Positions 8,021-16,092 of a stretch of 64,000 nucleotides of DNA are shown piece by piece; positions within the stretch are counted from its first letter, which is position 1; each line of letters opens with the position of its first letter. This DNA is from Candidatus Binatia bacterium. GTDB taxonomy: Bacteria > Desulfobacterota > Binatia > UBA9968 > JAJDTQ01. The translations under genes were made by a program, and so were the position numbers. Under the pieces are notes generated by a model that searched no databases, had not been told where the DNA came from, and was given only the letters and a program-made list of their open reading frames with translations. Where the stretch lies: the NCBI GenBank assembly GCA_022824205.1, contig JAJEAI010000095.1:21462-85461 (forward strand), read 5' to 3'.

Positions 8021-8211
8021 GGTGCAATCTCCTCTCGTGTGATGACGCTGGGCGTCCGTGCGCGGAGCTGGGAAGCAACGCGGCTCCAAATATAGCCAGC
8101 GCGGGTTTGTTGGGCAAACTACCCTGGAGACCTTGGAGTTTACCCATACCTGTTCAAAATCTGTTGATTTTCATTGCGACAGCGGTCAGAGTGGCCGCGA
8201 GGAGAACGAGA

Positions 8212-8397
8212 ATGGCGAACGGAGCGGAGGAACGCGTCACACGGCTGGAGACGACCTTCGGATCGACGCTGCCACACTTGGCCACGAAGGCCGATCTCTC
8301 CAGGCTGGAGACCAAGATCGTGTTGGGGGCCGTTTCGATTCTTGCGGGCCTCATCGCCATCATCGTGAGATTGTTTACGCAGGTTCACCCACACTGA
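8212..8397 (+). CDS. small coiled-coil protein with one C-terminal membrane helix
   Basis: This 61-residue protein has a charged heptad-like N-terminal half (EERVTRLETTF, then ATKADLSRLETKI) and a single membrane helix (IVLGAVSILAGLIAIIVRLF). It looks like the CCDC90/DUF1640-type small proteins and shares the ATKAD segment and the tail-anchored layout with the 101-residue protein at 43967. GAGGAGAACGAG precedes the ATG. Its TGA overlaps the ATG of the lytic transglycosylase, so the two are probably co-translated. The role is unknown; a membrane-anchored scaffold is one possibility. Confidence 0.65.
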   Translation: MANGAEERVTRLETTFGSTLPHLATKADLSRLETKIVLGAVSILAGLIAIIVRLFTQVHPH

Positions 8398-9677
8398 TGA
8401 GAAGGCCTCCGACCGCGACGTGCTCTCGGCGCAAGGGCTCGGTCTTGGCAGCCTTGGTATGCGCGGTCTCGGTCGCGGGTGCTTCGCCGTCCGGTTCCCC
8501 GGCCGAGCAACTCTCCGCCGACCACGCGGCCTATCGGTCCTTCGTCCGTGATTTCCGCGCGGTGGCATTGCGGCGCGGCATCCCGGAAGCGCTCTACGAC
8601 CGCGCGTTCCGCGGCCTCGCCCCGGACCCGGAAGTCATCGAAAAGAGCAACCGGCAGCCGGAGTTCGTGCTGCCGGCGTCCCAGTACGTCGCCCTGGTGG
8701 TCACCGACACGCGTGTAAACGACGGCCGCGCCAAGCTGTCGGAGCTTGCCGCCGACCTGGAGCGAATCGAGGGCCGGTACGGAGTGGACCGCCACGTGCT
8801 GGCGGCCATCTGGGGCCTGGAGACGCTGTACGGCAAGCTGCGCGGCAAGCGCAACGTCATCCGCTCGCTCTCCACCCTGGCCTACAAGGGGCGCCGGGCC
8901 AAGTTCGGACGCAACCAACTGCTGGCGGCCCTCGACATCCTCAAGGCCGGCGACATCACCGTCGAACGGATGACCGGCTCGTGGGCCGGCGCCATGGGGC
9001 ACACGCAGTTCATTCCCACGAGCTACAAGGCCTACGCGGTGGACTTCACCGGCGACGGCCGGCGCGACATCTGGGACAACCCGAGGGACGCGCTGGCATC
9101 CGCGGCCAACTATCTGCGCGGCAACGGGTGGGTTCCGGGCAGGCCTTGGGGCCACCGGGTCGTCGTTCCGGAAGGGTTCGACGCCGGGCTCGCCGGCAAG
9201 AAGGGGGAGCGGAGCATCCGGGAGTGGGCGAAACTGGGACTTCGGCGAGCCGGCGGCGGGGCGTTGCCACATCCCGAGGAGCGGGCGTTCCTGGACCTTC
9301 CGGCGGGAGTTCGTGGACCCGCTTTCCTGCTGCGACGGAATTTCCGCGCCATCATGCGCTACAACCCGGCGCACAAGTATGCCTTGGCGATCGGGCACCT
9401 TTCGGACCGGTTGCGCGGCGAGGAGGGCGCCCTCAACTGGCCCGACGGCATCGGCCCCATCGCCGAATCGGAGCGCAAGGAGATGCAACGGCTACTGGCC
9501 GGGCGGGGATACGACATCGGAGAGATCGACGGAATCATCGGCCCGAAGACGCGGGCGGCCATACGGGACTATCAGGCGGAGAAGAAGCGGCGCGTGGACG
9601 GGTTTCCGCGGCGGGAGATCCTGGAGTTGCTGCGTGCGGATGCGCGCGGTGGGGGTGGGAAGGCACGCCCGGACTAG
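8397..9677 (+). CDS. mltB: MltB-family lytic murein transglycosylase with peptidoglycan-binding domain
   Basis: This 426-residue secreted enzyme cleaves the MurNAc-GlcNAc bond of peptidoglycan with formation of an anhydro end. An N-terminal signal segment (residues 10-30) is followed by the MltB catalytic domain: NRQPEF near 85, the catalytic Glu142 in IWGLETLYG, and GSWAGAMGHTQFIPTSY near 205. The C-terminal 60 residues form a PG_binding_1 module (GEIDGIIGPKTRAAIRDYQ). The signal peptide has no convincing lipobox, so it is likely periplasmic rather than lipid-anchored. The start ATG overlaps the TGA of the coiled-coil gene (TGATG). An earlier in-frame start at 8058 is possible but would bury the signal peptide. 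Confidence 0.9.
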   Translation: MRRPPTATCSRRKGSVLAALVCAVSVAGASPSGSPAEQLSADHAAYRSFVRDFRAVALRRGIPEALYDRAFRGLAPDPEVIEKSNRQPEFVLPASQYVALVVTDTRVNDGRAKLSELAADLERIEGRYGVDRHVLAAIWGLETLYGKLRGKRNVIRSLSTLAYKGRRAKFGRNQLLAALDILKAGDITVERMTGSWAGAMGHTQFIPTSYKAYAVDFTGDGRRDIWDNPRDALASAANYLRGNGWVPGRPWGHRVVVPEGFDAGLAGKKGERSIREWAKLGLRRAGGGALPHPEERAFLDLPAGVRGPAFLLRRNFRAIMRYNPAHKYALAIGHLSDRLRGEEGALNWPDGIGPIAESERKEMQRLLAGRGYDIGEIDGIIGPKTRAAIRDYQAEKKRRVDGFPRREILELLRADARGGGGKARPD

Positions 9678-10050
9678 GGGTGGTGGTGTCGGTACAACGC
9701 AGCAGTAGGGGTGCCCCGGAAATCTGGAGACGGCCCTGCGTGAGATTCCACTTTCTGCGTCGCACGAAACGGGGTGGTTGATCGGGATCGAGACTTACGT
9801 CCGCCCACCGTCAACAGATTTCCGGGGCACCCCTACCGCTGCTCTGCGCACGCCTGGGACCGGGGTTCCGGGGGGTAGTCGTAGGTGCTGTCCTGTTTTG
9901 CGCACGCCTGGGACCGGGGTTTGTGTCGGCGGCGAATTGGCGGGCGGGGTTGCGTACCTGCGTTGCGTGTCCTATCGTCGGCAGGGCAGACGCGAGCGTG
10001 GGTCATGCGGGTGTGCCCGCCACCAAGCATATGAACAACTGGAGATTGAA
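9678..10050. other. non-coding gap with nested repeats
   Basis: No gene is supported here. The gap contains a perfect 22-bp inverted repeat (arms 9705-9726 and 9815-9836, inner distance 88 bp) and a perfect 23-bp direct repeat (9845-9867 and 9899-9921, core GCGCACGCCTGGGACCGGGG). The layout suggests a small non-autonomous element or its remnant between the transglycosylase and hydrolase genes. Confidence 0.6.
9705..9836. repeat. 132-bp segment bounded by 22-bp perfect inverted repeat
   Basis: The left arm reads GTAGGGGTGCCCCGGAAATC plus TG; the right arm is its exact reverse complement. The enclosed 88 bp carry no gene. GTAGGGGTGNCCC-type ends are often seen on short mobile repeats in environmental genomes. 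Confidence 0.6.
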
Positions 10051-10884
10051 ATGCCCTTAGCGAAGCTGGATGGGGTGGACATCTACTATGAGAGGGAGGG
10101 CGCGGGGGAGCCGGTGCTGTTCGTGCCGGCCTCCTGGTGGCCGTTGGATCCGTGGAAGCTTCAGGTGGTGCCGGCCTTGAGCCGGCGCTGGGAGACGATC
10201 ATCATGGACTGCCGCGGCACCGGTCGCAGCAGCGCACCCGACGACGGCTACACCGTCAGCCGGTTCGCCGAGGACTGCGCGGCGTTGCTGGAACACCTCG
10301 GGATCACGCGCTGCCACGTGGTGGGGTTTGCCATCGGGGGCCAGATCCTCCAGGCCCTGGCCATCGACCGCCCGGACCTGGTGGCCACGCTCACCATGAC
10401 AGCCACCGGCCCCGGTTCCCGCAATCTGGTCGGCGGGGCGCGCGAGGTGTCCCCGGGGACCCACGCCCAGATCCGGGAGATGGGATTCGAGCAGTACATC
10501 AAGTCCCACGTGGACAACGACGGCATGGCGTTCAACCCGACCTTCTACCACGCGAACCGCGCCGCGGCCGCCGCGCTCGCGGACGCCTTGTGGTCGGGCC
10601 AGTCCACGGTGGAGATGTTCCGCAGTCATGAGCGCGCGCGTCTCACCTGGGACAGTCTGGCCATGGCGCCACGGGTCGGGGTGCCGTCGATGGTGCTGTG
10701 CGGCGAGGACGACAAGGTGGAACGGCAGGGCAGCACGCCCGTGGACACGGCCCGGCGCCTGGGACAGGCGATACCCGGGGCGGAACTGGCGCTCATACCG
10801 GGCGTGCGCCACATGACCTTCTGGGACGGCACCGGCGCCATCGACGCACTGGAGGATTTCCTGGCGCGCCATCCGATCGGATAG
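10051..10884 (+). CDS. alpha/beta hydrolase with Ala at the nucleophile position
   Basis: This 277-residue protein has the alpha/beta-hydrolase core: oxyanion strand VLFVPASWW near residue 23, DCRGTGRS near 53, the nucleophile elbow VVGFAIGG, an acid in LCGEDDKVE near 220 and a His in GVRHMTFWD near 250. The elbow normally reads GxSxG; here it is G92-F-A94-I-G96, so the expected catalytic Ser is Ala while Asp and His remain. The protein may be inactive as an esterase or use a different chemistry. It is followed 23 bp later by an iron-type ABC ATPase. No clear ribosome site is seen; TGGAGATTGAA lies before the ATG and gives a weak GGAG match. Confidence 0.8.
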   Translation: MPLAKLDGVDIYYEREGAGEPVLFVPASWWPLDPWKLQVVPALSRRWETIIMDCRGTGRSSAPDDGYTVSRFAEDCAALLEHLGITRCHVVGFAIGGQILQALAIDRPDLVATLTMTATGPGSRNLVGGAREVSPGTHAQIREMGFEQYIKSHVDNDGMAFNPTFYHANRAAAAALADALWSGQSTVEMFRSHERARLTWDSLAMAPRVGVPSMVLCGEDDKVERQGSTPVDTARRLGQAIPGAELALIPGVRHMTFWDGTGAIDALEDFLARHPIG

Positions 10885-10907
10885 GTCGCTACCTTCCGGA
10901 GGCCCTC

Positions 10908-11978
10908 ATGCTCCAGGTCAAGGAACTGCAAAAGATATTCAGTGTCGGCGGGAACGAGGTGGCGGCGCTGGGCGGCGTCACGCAAGGCGTCGAGGAAGGG
11001 GAGTTCTTTGTCCTGTTGGGGCCCAGCGGCTCGGGCAAGACCACGCTCCTGCGCTGCGTCGCCGGGCTGGAGACGCCCGACGCCGGCGAGATCGAGATCG
11101 ACGGCGCCACCGTCTTCTCCACGAGCCGGGGAATCACCGCACCCCCCGAGGACCGGAAGATCGGCATGGTCTTCCAGTCCTACGCCATCTGGCCCCACAT
11201 GACCGTCTTCCAGAACGTGGCGTTGCCGCTCACGCGCGGGCGCAAGAAGATCGACAAGTCCCTGGTGCGGGAACGCGTTCACGAGTCGCTGAAGATGGTG
11301 CAACTGGAGGACTACGCCGAGCGGCCGTCGCCGCTCCTGAGCGGCGGCCAGCAGCAGCGGGTGGCGCTGGCGCGTGCCCTGGCGGTGAACCCTAAGCTGC
11401 TGCTGATGGACGAGCCCTTGAGCAACCTCGACGCGCGCCTGCGGGAGGAGATGCGCGTCCAGATCCGCGAACTCGCCAAGCGCCTCAACATCACCGTGCT
11501 GTACGTCACCCACGACCAGGTGGAGGCCATGGTGGTGGCCGACCGCATCGCGGTCATGAGCCTGGGCGCCATCGTGTCCGTGGGCAGTCCCGAAGAACTC
11601 TACGAGGGGCCGGCCAACCGGGTGGTGGCCGAGTTCTTCGGCTCCATCAACTGGCTGGAGGGGGAGACGAAGGCCGGCGGAACCGTGGAGACGAAGATGG
11701 GGACGCTGAAGGCCGCACAGGCCGACCGCCCCGGCCTCACCGGCACCCTGGGAATCCGCCCCGAGGACCTGGAGTTGAGCCCCGCGCCCACCGGCCGGGA
11801 CAACGAGTTCCCGGGAGAGCTGGTTTCCAGGACCTACCTCGGCGACCTCTTCGTTCACGAGGTGCGCGTGTCCGGGACCGTGCTGCAGGTCAAGACCATG
11901 GACAAGGCTCCGGTCAGCGACAAGGTCTACGTTACCCTGCCGAAGGAGCGCCTCAAGTTCTTCCCTCAGTCCGTGTAG
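10908..11978 (+). CDS. ABC transporter ATPase, MalK/PotA/FbpC type
   Basis: This 356-residue ATPase energises an importer of the iron(III)/spermidine/sugar class. Walker A is LLGPSGSGKTT near residue 36, the Q-loop MVFQSYAIWPHMTV near 88, signature LLSGGQQQRVALARA near 142, Walker B LLLMDEPLSNLDAR and the His switch YVTHDQVEAM near 202. A TOBE-like regulatory C-terminus follows from about 245 (GIRPEDLELSPAP). CCGGAGG lies eight bases before the ATG. No permease is adjacent; the fused permease at 19236 or that at 34083 could be its partner, because neither has an ATPase next to it. Confidence 0.9.
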   Translation: MLQVKELQKIFSVGGNEVAALGGVTQGVEEGEFFVLLGPSGSGKTTLLRCVAGLETPDAGEIEIDGATVFSTSRGITAPPEDRKIGMVFQSYAIWPHMTVFQNVALPLTRGRKKIDKSLVRERVHESLKMVQLEDYAERPSPLLSGGQQQRVALARALAVNPKLLLMDEPLSNLDARLREEMRVQIRELAKRLNITVLYVTHDQVEAMVVADRIAVMSLGAIVSVGSPEELYEGPANRVVAEFFGSINWLEGETKAGGTVETKMGTLKAAQADRPGLTGTLGIRPEDLELSPAPTGRDNEFPGELVSRTYLGDLFVHEVRVSGTVLQVKTMDKAPVSDKVYVTLPKERLKFFPQSV

Positions 11979-12081
11979 CGCAGCGCCCGGGGAATGCGTT
12001 GACGAAGACGCGCGGGCGCCCCGTCGGCGCCAAGGCGCGATGACCGGCCGTGGCGGGCGTCACCCGCCGCCCCCGGCGCCG

Positions 12082-13032
12082 TCACGCCGGCGGCGCGAAC
12101 AACTCGTCCACGCTCAACCGGCGCGTGGTCACGGCCTGTTCCGACGCGTACAGCAGCATGGTGTCCAGCGCGTGGCGTTGCCCTTCCACCGAGTACGGGA
12201 ACGGGTCCCGTCCCAGCACCTTCTCGTCTTCCTCGATGGCTTCGCCGTACCAGGCGAGGTAGGAGCGCCGCGGGTCGCGCATGTATTCGAGACCGCGGAC
12301 CTTCGCTTCCTCGAAAGCCCGCAGCAGAGTTTCGGCCACCCAGGGATGCCGCCGGAGGATCTCGTCCTTGATGACCACGGTGTGGCGCAGGGGATAGATG
12401 CCCGTGCGCCGGTAGTAGTCCGCCTCCACCTCCCGGTAGTCGGGCCAGAGCCGGCGCCCCACGCTCTGGCCGGCGCGGAACGCCGACCCGATGGTGGGCA
12501 GCATGTAAGCGTCGATCTCGCCCGCTTCGAGCATCTCCGTGACGCGGCGGCCGGCGGGAGCCTGCTCGACGTGCAGCCACTCAGGCGGCTCCCAGGGCGA
12601 CACCTGCTCCCTGGAGTTGGTGATCCACCGAATCTCGCCGGGCGCCACGCCGTGCTCATGCTTGAGGACCCCGCGCATCCACACGGCTATGGGATTGAAG
12701 TGGGCCTGGAGACCGATGCGCTTGCCGCGCAGGTCCTCGGGGCGTTCGATGCCGGCCTCGGCGTGCACCACAACCGCGCCGTGACAGAACTTCACGTGGG
12801 GAAACACCGGGATCGCCGTCACCGGCACGCCGCGGCTCTTCCAACCCAGGAAAACCCCCATCTGCAGTTCGCACGCGTCGAACTCAAGACCGCGAGTGAA
12901 GCGGGCATGGCGTTCGGGAGAGGCCAAGGGGATCACCTCCAGGTCGATACCCGGGGTGGCCACCTTGCCCTCGATGAGGAAGCGGGTGCGGTCGTAGTCG
13001 CCGCACGAGAGCGTCAATCGCAGGTTCGCCAT
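12082..13032 (-). CDS. 4,5-dihydroxyphthalate decarboxylase-like / periplasmic-binding-fold protein
   Basis: This 316-residue protein has the two-lobed binding-protein fold seen in the Pht5-like decarboxylase family. Features are LSCGDYDRTRFL near the N-terminus, ACELQMGVF near residue 55, RPEDLRGKRIGLQAHF near 102, a hinge near 135 and RRHPWVAETLLRAFEEAK near 228. There is no signal peptide, which favours a cytoplasmic enzyme over a transport protein. The family is usually annotated as ABC substrate-binding or as 4,5-dihydroxyphthalate decarboxylase; the exact substrate cannot be read. The ATG at 13032 was chosen because similarity starts there; the ribosome site is weak. It converges on the ABC ATPase gene. 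Confidence 0.7.
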   Translation of the reverse strand: MANLRLTLSCGDYDRTRFLIEGKVATPGIDLEVIPLASPERHARFTRGLEFDACELQMGVFLGWKSRGVPVTAIPVFPHVKFCHGAVVVHAEAGIERPEDLRGKRIGLQAHFNPIAVWMRGVLKHEHGVAPGEIRWITNSREQVSPWEPPEWLHVEQAPAGRRVTEMLEAGEIDAYMLPTIGSAFRAGQSVGRRLWPDYREVEADYYRRTGIYPLRHTVVIKDEILRRHPWVAETLLRAFEEAKVRGLEYMRDPRRSYLAWYGEAIEEDEKVLGRDPFPYSVEGQRHALDTMLLYASEQAVTTRRLSVDELFAPPA

Positions 13033-13546
13033 GGCCGTCGAGATACACCAGGGGCAGCCGCGTCGCAAGGCACGCCGGTCCCCGCGCGACACGCGGCGGA
13101 CACGGTCCGGGAAACGGTTGACGGTCGTCGGCCGTTGTTGCTAGTGACGGTGGCAAAGCGCGGCCTGTACGCGAACGGGCGTTGGCTCGGAAACCGGAAC
13201 GCCCTTCGAAACGTGATTCCCGCGGAAGCGGGAATCACGGAGGGACGGGGCCGCGGCATTGGAGCCGCCACACCCCCCACCCCCCTGGATTCCCGCTTCC
13301 GCGGGAATCACCCATGTCGGCTCTCGGCCGACATACAGGGGGATGAAATGGAGACTTCGGCCCCCCAACACGTCATTCCCGCGGAAGCGGGAATCCAGGG
13401 GTGGTGGTGTGGCGGTCCCATTGCCCCAGGCCCGACACCGCCTGGATTCCCGCTTCCGCGGGAATCACGTGTTGGAGGGCCGGGAATGACGAAGACGGAC
13501 GTGTGTAACTACCTGAGTTCATCGGACGAGAGAAAGGCCATCGGTA
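13033..13546. other. 514-bp gap filled with hairpin repeats
   Basis: No gene is supported. The gap contains four copies of the ATTCCCGC hairpin arranged as two face-to-face pairs (13216 with 13289, 13375 with 13446). Each pair is separated by a G- or C-rich spacer of about 50 bp, with conserved flanks CCAGG inside and CGTGTTGGAGGGCCGGGAA outside. Confidence 0.75.
13216..13465. repeat. two paired ATTCCCGC hairpin elements
   Basis: Palindromes lie at 13216-13235, 13289-13308, 13375-13394 and 13446-13465. In each pair the first copy reads ATTCCCGCGGAAGCGGGAAT and the second is its reverse complement, so the whole pair is itself an inverted repeat of about 90 bp. The same paired design recurs at 56824-56938. 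The pattern resembles the dRS3-like repeats of Neisseria and REP/BIME pairs of other bacteria. Confidence 0.85.
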
Positions 13547-14638
13547 ATGGGTAAGCAGTTTTTCGAGTTCATGACGCACTGGGACTCGCCCCGGCCCATC
13601 TGGTTCAAGCGGGACGAGGATGAGCTGATCGGCACGCAACGGAGCGGCGGGCGCCCGATGCCGCGCATCAAGCCGTTCGACTTGGTCAACGGGGCCACGA
13701 ACCGGCCGGGAGTGAAGCCGCCGGTGCTGTGGCACGGGCAGGACGGCATCATCGAAGCCCACGTGCTCGACGGGCCGGAGCCGGTCTTCCACCGCCCGGC
13801 GGACTACGACGTGCTCGTGTTCCAGTTCACCGGCAACGGCGCGGCCGAGACCGAGTTCGGCGAGTTCCAGTTGTCGCCGGGGTACTCGATGCACGTGCCG
13901 GCGGGCGTGTCGTACCGGATGATCGGGGCGCCGGGCTGCCGGCAACTGGTGGTCAAGGCGCACAAGCCGGTGCGCACGACCCTCGACCCCGCGACCCCGT
14001 TGACGCGAACGGAGTTTCGCGCGCACGCGGCCGGCGAGCCCGCGGAGCCGCGGGCGGTCGCCATCCCGCCGCGCACGGACCGGATTCTCGAGGTCACGGA
14101 CTTCTGGGACCCGGCACTGGAGCCCATCGTCATCGAGCGCGACCACGCCAGCCTCGTGGGCTGCGTCACCTTCGAGCGCGGCAAGAGCCGCGAGGTCACG
14201 GTGATGCGCGTATTCGATTACTTCACCGGGATGACCGGCAAGGGCGGAGGACCGGGACCACAACAGTACGAGAGCGAGGACTTCCGCACGGACACCTACA
14301 ACACCACGGGACAGCAGAACGGCTTCCACCGGGGCATGGACGACGACGAGATCTGGTTCCAGTTCCGCGGGCACGCCACCAACGACACCGAATGGGGTGT
14401 GCACGAGTTGGACCCGGGCGAGATGGGCTATGTACCCCGGGGCATCGCGCACCGCATCACCGGCGGCGAGGGCTTCCTGCGCTACGTGTTCTATTTCCGC
14501 CACCCCATGCACCCCCGGGCGGACTCCTTCGGTCCGCGGGCGGGAACGGATTTCGAGGTGGAGGCCGTCTCGTTCGAGGAGCTTCCGGCGCTGGCCGAGG
14601 CCAAGGCCCGGGAAGCGGCGAACCCGAGACGCGGTTGA
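13547..14638 (+). CDS. bicupin protein, homogentisate-dioxygenase-like fold
   Basis: This 363-residue protein has two cupin domains. The first has FHRPADYDVLVFQFTGN near residue 81 and LSPGYSMHVPAGVSYRM near 108. The second has FHRGMDDDEIWFQFRGH near 261 and LDPGEMGYVPRGIAHRI near 289. The FHR...DYDxxxF pattern is that of HgmA-type ring-cleaving dioxygenases, so an Fe-dependent dioxygenase or isomerase is possible; the full HgmA ligand set cannot be confirmed. Related bicupins lie at 20988 and 21949. AGAAAGGCC precedes the ATG. The hairpin repeat block lies immediately upstream and may act as insulator or terminator. Confidence 0.75.
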   Translation: MGKQFFEFMTHWDSPRPIWFKRDEDELIGTQRSGGRPMPRIKPFDLVNGATNRPGVKPPVLWHGQDGIIEAHVLDGPEPVFHRPADYDVLVFQFTGNGAAETEFGEFQLSPGYSMHVPAGVSYRMIGAPGCRQLVVKAHKPVRTTLDPATPLTRTEFRAHAAGEPAEPRAVAIPPRTDRILEVTDFWDPALEPIVIERDHASLVGCVTFERGKSREVTVMRVFDYFTGMTGKGGGPGPQQYESEDFRTDTYNTTGQQNGFHRGMDDDEIWFQFRGHATNDTEWGVHELDPGEMGYVPRGIAHRITGGEGFLRYVFYFRHPMHPRADSFGPRAGTDFEVEAVSFEELPALAEAKAREAANPRRG

Positions 14639-14646
14639 TTCCTCGG

Positions 14647-14674
14647 TTGACAGTTGCTTTGAGGGGCCTATAAT
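14647..14674 (+). promoter_or_regulatory. consensus sigma-70-type promoter
   Basis: A perfect -35 TTGACA (14647-14652) and perfect -10 TATAAT (14669-14674) are separated by 16 bp. They lie 9 bp after the bicupin stop codon and about 190 bp upstream of the M24-fold gene, which they probably drive. The intervening leader contains a CTTCGACTGCGCCATGCGAA/TCAGGGCGAACG-type dispersed repeat. Confidence 0.75.
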
Positions 14675-14867
14675 CCGCTGTGGCCGGCGATGAGGTCCTT
14701 CGACTGCGCCATGCGAAGCCTGTCCCGAGCCTGTCGCCGGGGTCAGGGCGAACGCGCGGTACGCCGCATCCTTTCCCTGTCACCGGTCGCCCCGAGCGTG
14801 GCGAGGTCCGCCGAGCGAAGTCGGAGGACGCCGTCCGGGAAACCGCGCGAATCGAAAGAGCGTAACC

Positions 14868-16064
14868 ATGGCTGAAACCGAACTGATTCCCTCTCTCTCC
14901 CTCGCCGAACGCGATCGTCGCCACAAGCTCGTGCGCGAGAAGATGGCCGAGGCCGGGATCGACGTGCTGCTGCTGTCGGCCAACACCAGCCGTTGGGAGC
15001 AGGTCATGGCGGATTCCCGCTACGTGACCGGCATCGGCGGGTTCGCGACGGAGGTGTTCACGGTCTTTCCGGCCGAGGGGCCCTTGACCGCGTACGTGTT
15101 CAATCGCGCAAACTGGTGGAAGCGGGTGCAGGATTGGGTCGAGGACGTGAGGGACGGACGCAACCGCTGGGCCGAGGACGCGGTGGCGCGGCTGCGGGAA
15201 CTGGGCTTCAGGAACGGCCGCCTGGGCATCTCCGGCCTCTCGGGCCTGATCCGCACCCCTGACGGCATCGTCGCCCACACCACGGTGGAGGCGCTGCGGC
15301 AGGCGTTTCCAGACGCCGAGATGGTGAACGCCACGAGCCTCATGCAGGAGGTCCGCGCCATCAAGAGCGCCGAGGAGATCGGCTGCATGGAGCGCTCCAT
15401 GGAGATCATCGAGCGCATGATCGAAGCCATGACCGAAGGGGCGCGGGAAGGCGTGTCCGAGAAGGAGCTCTACGCGGACATGGCCCACGTGATGCTGCGC
15501 AACGGCGGCGAGCTGCCGACGCTCTTCTTCCTGGGTTCGGGACCCGGTGAAACCCAGAGTTCCTTCGTCCCCACGAACCGCGTGATCCGGCGCGGCGACC
15601 GCGTCGTCAACGAGATCGAGGCGAAGTACTGCGGGTACGCGGCGCAGGCCGTGCGCCCGATGCTGCTGGGCGAGCCCGACGCGACGTTCCGGGAGTTGAT
15701 GGACATTTCGTGCGCGTGCTTCCATGCGATCCTCGGCGACATGAAGCCAGGGGTCACGTTCGGGACGCTGTTCGACACGTACATGAAGACGGTGGAGGAA
15801 CACGGGGACGGCAAGTACACGTGGAGCCACCCGATGATGCACGCCCGCGGGCTGGGCGACGACGGACCCGCGCTCATGGGCGACGCCGACGTGGAGCGGT
15901 TCCGGAAGATCCAGCTCGCCGCCGGCATGGTGTTCATCCTGAAGCCGCGCATCCGCATGGCCGCGGGCAAGGACCATACGAGCATCGGCGACACCGTGGT
16001 GGTGACCGAAGACGGTGCCCGCCGGCTGGGGTCCAGCGATCTCGATCTGATCACGGTCGGGTGA
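14868..16064 (+). CDS. M24-fold (creatinase/Xaa-Pro peptidase-like) protein without metal ligands
   Basis: This 398-residue protein has the creatinase N-terminal domain followed by the pita-bread domain from about residue 160 (EVRAIKSAEEIGCME). In active M24 peptidases five metal ligands (Asp, Asp, His, Glu, Glu) are invariant. Here the first two positions read NEIEAKYCGYAAQAVR (Glu and Gln260), the His in SHPMMHARGLG (His325) remains, and the last two read MVFILKPRI (Lys359) and TSIGDTVVV (Gly374). The protein is therefore probably metal-independent, as creatinase is, and may cleave a C-N bond of a small guanidino or amidino compound. That substrate is inferred. The consensus promoter at 14647 and the start at 14868 fit; the LLM gene follows after 28 bp. 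Confidence 0.8.
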   Translation: MAETELIPSLSLAERDRRHKLVREKMAEAGIDVLLLSANTSRWEQVMADSRYVTGIGGFATEVFTVFPAEGPLTAYVFNRANWWKRVQDWVEDVRDGRNRWAEDAVARLRELGFRNGRLGISGLSGLIRTPDGIVAHTTVEALRQAFPDAEMVNATSLMQEVRAIKSAEEIGCMERSMEIIERMIEAMTEGAREGVSEKELYADMAHVMLRNGGELPTLFFLGSGPGETQSSFVPTNRVIRRGDRVVNEIEAKYCGYAAQAVRPMLLGEPDATFRELMDISCACFHAILGDMKPGVTFGTLFDTYMKTVEEHGDGKYTWSHPMMHARGLGDDGPALMGDADVERFRKIQLAAGMVFILKPRIRMAAGKDHTSIGDTVVVTEDGARRLGSSDLDLITVG

Positions 16065-16092
16065 CAGCCTGTAGCGGCACCTCGCGAGTATC

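Noticed and set aside
8058..8396. N-terminal extension of the lytic transglycosylase frame
   Set aside because: It overlaps the small coiled-coil gene and would place the signal peptide internally; the ATG at 8397 fits better.
9845..9921. Direct repeats as a CRISPR array
   Set aside because: Only two copies exist, with a 31-bp spacer and no cas genes; no other regularly spaced repeats were seen in the window.
12000..12080. GGCGCCAAGGCGCGATGACC stretch as another copy of the MITE-like family
   Set aside because: It shares only about 15 consecutive bases with the 41226 and 59664 repeats and lacks the CATAAT part, so it may be chance or a very old remnant.
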